From: Mytilus californianus
Taxonomy: Eukaryota > Mollusca > Bivalvia > Mytilida > Mytilidae
Assembly (NCBI RefSeq): GCF_021869535.1
Contig: NW_026262668.1
Coordinates: 140,231,635 to 140,295,634 of the forward strand
Direction of reading: 5' to 3'
Length of the DNA stretch: 64,000 bases
Under the pieces are notes generated by a model. The model was not told the DNA's origin and did not search any database. It saw nothing but the letters and a program-made list of their open reading frames with translations. Both the position numbers and the translations under genes were made by a program. This document shows positions 61,735 to 64,000 of this stretch, one piece after another (the stretch's first letter is position 1; each line of letters starts with the position of its first letter).

Positions 61735-62143
61735 GCATACAAGTACAAAAAACCATCTACTTTTGGAGTGTCAAAAATTCGTTGGAAGTACTTGATAAAT
61801 TGCATGCTTATATTGGTGATTTCGAATCTGTTCAAAGTTTTGATTTTTCTACCCTATACACCACTTTGCCTCATAATCTTATTAAGAGAAAAAATTCACA
61901 CACCTGATTAAAAGGGCATTTAAAAAGTCGGAATGCGAATATATATGTTCAAACTCTTTTAGGTCATTTTTTAGTAACAACAAACAAAAGAACTATGTCA
62001 ATTGGACCTGTTTTGAAACTATAACTGCCCTTAAATTTTACTAGATAACATTTGTGTTTGCTATGGAGATTCCGTATATCGTCAGGTTATCGGAATTCCC
62101 ATGGGGACTAACTGTGCACCACTTGTTGCGGATTATAACTCCT
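61735..62143 (+). pseudogene. Reverse-transcriptase fragment, probably Penelope-like, broken
   Basis: Reading across frameshifts, the plus strand encodes YFWSVKNSLEVLDKLHAYIG, then FDFSTLYTTLPHNLIK (palm motif with the first catalytic Asp), ECEYICSNSFRSFFSNNKQ, and VYRQVIGIPMGTNCAPLVAD (the template-grip block preceding the active site). The protein stops exactly where another repeat begins (GATTATAACTCC), before the second catalytic motif. G-I-P-M-G-T-N-C-A-P-L is diagnostic of a reverse-transcriptase family abundant in bivalves; the Penelope assignment is from memory. At least three frame changes. Confidence 0.75.
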
Positions 62144-62225
62144 CAACAGTTAGACTAATTGTTCCCCGCGCGAAGCAATGCGGGGGACATAGAAATACCG
62201 GTCGTTCGCACGCCCGCCCTTCCGG
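62144..62225. repeat. GC-rich hairpin module, copy 1
   Basis: TTCCCCGCGCGAAGCAATGC followed by GGGGGACATAGAAATACCGG can fold (CCCCGC with GCGGGGG). The same module, with TCCCCCACGCGACGCGTTGC, is at 63113-63185. Both are preceded by CAGTTAGACTAATTG and followed by the GGTCTTGT-AGCGCT sequence, so they are the head of the longer repeat described next. Confidence 0.8.
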
Positions 62226-62394
62226 TCTTGTTAGCGCTCTCATGTGCATAATTTTTGCTAGATTTTTATAAAACTTGTATCATTGGTTTATATTAGCAAT
62301 GTCTCGGACAAGTTCGAAAATCAGTGCCGAACATCTATTTATAAAAGAGTTATACTGTATATTATATTTATTATTCGTTTATTGTATAGTTTGT

Positions 62395-62760
62395 TCTTGT
62401 GTTGTGCTGTTGCACCACTGTCCAAGATAGGGGAAAGGTTGGGCGCCCACCAACTATGTTTAACCCCACCACATTCTGTATGTGCCTGTTCCAAGTCAGG
62501 AGCCTGTAATTCAGTGGTCGTTTGTTGCTGTATATCATATTTGTTTTTTGTATTTTGTACATAAATCAGGCCGTTAGTTTTCTCGTTTGAATTATTTACA
62601 TTTGTCATTTCGGGGCCTTTTATAGCTGACTATGCGGTACGGGCTTTGCTCATTGTTGAAGGCCGTACGGTGACCTATAGTTGTTAATTTCTGTGTCATT
62701 TGTTCTCTTGTGGAGAGTTGTCTCATTTGCAATCATATCACATCTTCTTATTTTTTTATT
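62395..62760 (+). repeat. Mussel-type dispersed repeat, family A, copy 2
   Basis: Contains GTTTAACCCCACCACATTCT, GTTCCAAGTCAGGAGCCTGT, TTCGGGGCCTTTTATAGCTG, GAAGGCCGTACGGTGACCTA and GTGGAGAGTTGTCTCATTTG, all mirrored in the copies at 47.4 and 63.7 kb. It sits between the first and second of the 165-bp repeats, so it probably inserted there. Confidence 0.85.
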
Positions 62761-62960
62761 TATACACCTTGCAAATATCAATTATATGGAAAATTTCATT
62801 GTTAGCGCTCTCAGGTGTTCGATTCTTCCCAGATTTTTCTGAAATTTATATCATAAGTTTATACAAGCAATTTCTCGGACAAGTTCGAAAATCAGTGCCG
62901 ATCAGTTATTTTTCAAAGAGTTATGCCTCTTGGAAATATTAATTATATGGAAAATTTAGA

Positions 62961-63125
62961 ACCTTTAGACTGAGTATAATTAGTATTTATCTTCAAAGCA
63001 TTTAGACTGATTATAAATTGTTTTTATCTCCCAAACAGTTAGACTGATTATAATAAATATTTATCTCCCGAACAGTTAGACTGCTTATAACTTGCATTTA
63101 CCTCCCCTACAGTTAGACTAATTGT
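62961..63125. repeat. 37-38-bp tandem repeat, about 4.4 copies
   Basis: TTAGACTGATTATAA and variants recur at 62964, 63002, 63039, 63077 and 63113, each followed by a TATCTCCC-like stretch. The last copy leads directly into the second GC-rich hairpin module (63113-63185), the same context as upstream of the first module. Confidence 0.85.
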
Positions 63126-63185
63126 CCCCCACGCGACGCGTTGCGGGAGACATAGAAATACCGGGCGTCCGTACATCCGCCCGTC
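63113..63185. repeat. GC-rich hairpin module, copy 2
   Basis: TCCCCCACGCGACGCGTTGC followed by GGGAGACATAGAAATACCGG. Homologous to 62152-62215, with compensating differences in the stem kept only in part. Confidence 0.8.
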
Positions 63186-63734
63186 CGGTCTTGTAAGCGC
63201 TTTCATGTGTAAAATTTTTGCCAGATTCTTATCAGATTTATATCAAAGCTTTATATTTAAGAAATGTCTCTGGCACGTTCGAAAATCTGTGCCGATCAAC
63301 TCTTGTTACAAGAGTTACAGTACACTTACACCTTTTGGAAATATAATTTAAATGGCAAATTTCATTATTGGCTCTCATGTGTACGACTTTTGCCAGATTT
63401 TTATGAAACTTATATCATAGGTTAATAGTAGCAATGTATCGGACAAGTTCGAAAATCAGTGCCGATATTATTTTTAAAAGCCCTTGGAAATATGATATTA
63501 ATTATATGGAAAATAGCATTGTTAGCTTTGTCATCTGACAATATTTGCCAGATTTTTATCAAATTTATATCAAAGGCTTATATCAGAAATGTCTCGTACA
63601 AATGGGAAATTCAGTGCTGATGAAATATTTTTAAAAGAGTTATGTCCCTTTGAAATATTCATGAATAAGTTCTTGGTTCCATACCTAGTGTGTATCATCG
63701 GGAATTTTTCTGGTACGTTTTACCATTAAAAAAA

Positions 63735-64000
63735 TAAGAAGCTGTGGTATGATAGCCAAGGAGACAACTCTCCACAAGAGACCAAAATGACACAGAAATT
63801 AAGAAATAAAGGTCAACTTACGGCCTGCAACAATGAACATTACCCATACCACATAGTCAGCTATTAAAGGCCCCGAAATGGCAAATGTAAAACAATTCAA
63901 ACGGGAAAACTAAACATGTCCAGACCTGTTTTGAAAAGTAGAGACATCTTGCTTTGATTGGTCACCGTTTGTCCCGGTAAATCTTGCCAAAGCAATGAAC
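63735..64000 (-). repeat. Mussel-type dispersed repeat, family A, copy 3 (cut by window edge)
   Basis: Starts GCTGTGGTATGATAGCCAAG, then GAGACAACTCTCCACAAGAG, ACATAGTCAGCTATTAAAGG and CCCCGAAATGGC: the reverse complement of the 62.4-62.8 kb copy. It continues with ACTAAACATGTCC and leaves family similarity I can confirm by about 63925. Confidence 0.8.

Larger units (their letters stand above)
62228..63660. repeat. Five diverged copies of a repeat of about 165 bp, split by other repeats
   Basis: Each copy has, in order, TTAGCGCTCTCATGTGT, GCCAGATTTTTAT, AAATTTATATCA, a CTCGGACAAGTTCGAAAAT block, CAGTGCCGAT and an AAAAGAGTTATG end. The anchor GTTCGAAAAT is at about 62312, 62882, 63277 and 63447, with a degraded copy near 63606. 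The last three are in tandem (about 160-170 bp apart); the first two are separated by the family A insertion and the third is preceded by the 37-bp tandem repeats and the second GC-rich hairpin. Confidence 0.85.

Noticed and set aside
62283-62608. Open frames on both strands as a small gene pair
   Set aside because: They lie in family A repeat sequence, and the same residual frame appears in other copies.

Overview
The window is animal nuclear DNA, most likely from a marine mussel (Mytilus-like bivalve). It is AT-rich and contains an intron-type splice donor in a metazoan gene, degenerate non-LTR retrotransposons, and several short dispersed repeats that I recognise from memory as abundant in mussel genomes. 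The species call is recognition only and has not been checked by search. No bacterial operon, CRISPR array, rRNA gene or virus was seen.

Layout. Positions 1-44414 are one uninterrupted tandem satellite array that enters from the left edge. A near-identical 855-bp core occurs 41 times. In 21 copies a 438-bp insert plus a 4-bp TATA duplication sits at exactly the same site, so two unit lengths alternate irregularly: short (855 bp) and long (1297 bp). The insert has imperfect terminal inverted repeats (GGTT...AACC) and looks like a small non-autonomous DNA transposon that was captured and amplified with the satellite. Long units are a minority in the left 27 kb and dominate the right 16 kb, where linked single-base variants also change. 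The array stops exactly at the 3' terminus of an insert copy, against the 3' end of a retrotransposon.

44415-50116 is a graveyard of mobile elements: a 5'-truncated, frame-broken non-LTR retrotransposon on the minus strand (endonuclease, reverse transcriptase, C-terminal tail), a mussel-type dispersed repeat, a coding-like remnant split by a 156-bp hAT-like MITE, a 215-bp-arm inverted repeat carrying a duplicated exon-like unit, a 153-bp near-perfect palindrome, and a second MITE.

50117-53872 holds the one convincing host gene segment. A TATA box (51077-51085) precedes a first exon (51137-51282) that encodes a signal peptide and the start of an integrin alpha subunit, ending in a GTAAGT donor. 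No second exon was found, so the rest of the window to the right may be its first intron, filled by transposable elements.

53873-64000 contains a tRNA-like 3' half on the minus strand abutting the poly(A) end of a second, L1/Tx1-type, 5'-truncated retrotransposon; two mussel dispersed-repeat families, each in both orientations; a 49-bp minisatellite; a 910-bp inverted-repeat element that has split that minisatellite and itself carries a piece of a third retrotransposon; a Penelope-like reverse-transcriptase fragment; and degenerate tandem repeats of about 165 and 37 bp. Apart from the integrin exon and possibly the exon-like and coding-like remnants near 48 kb, nothing here looks like a functional protein gene; the short open frames inside the satellite are judged non-coding.
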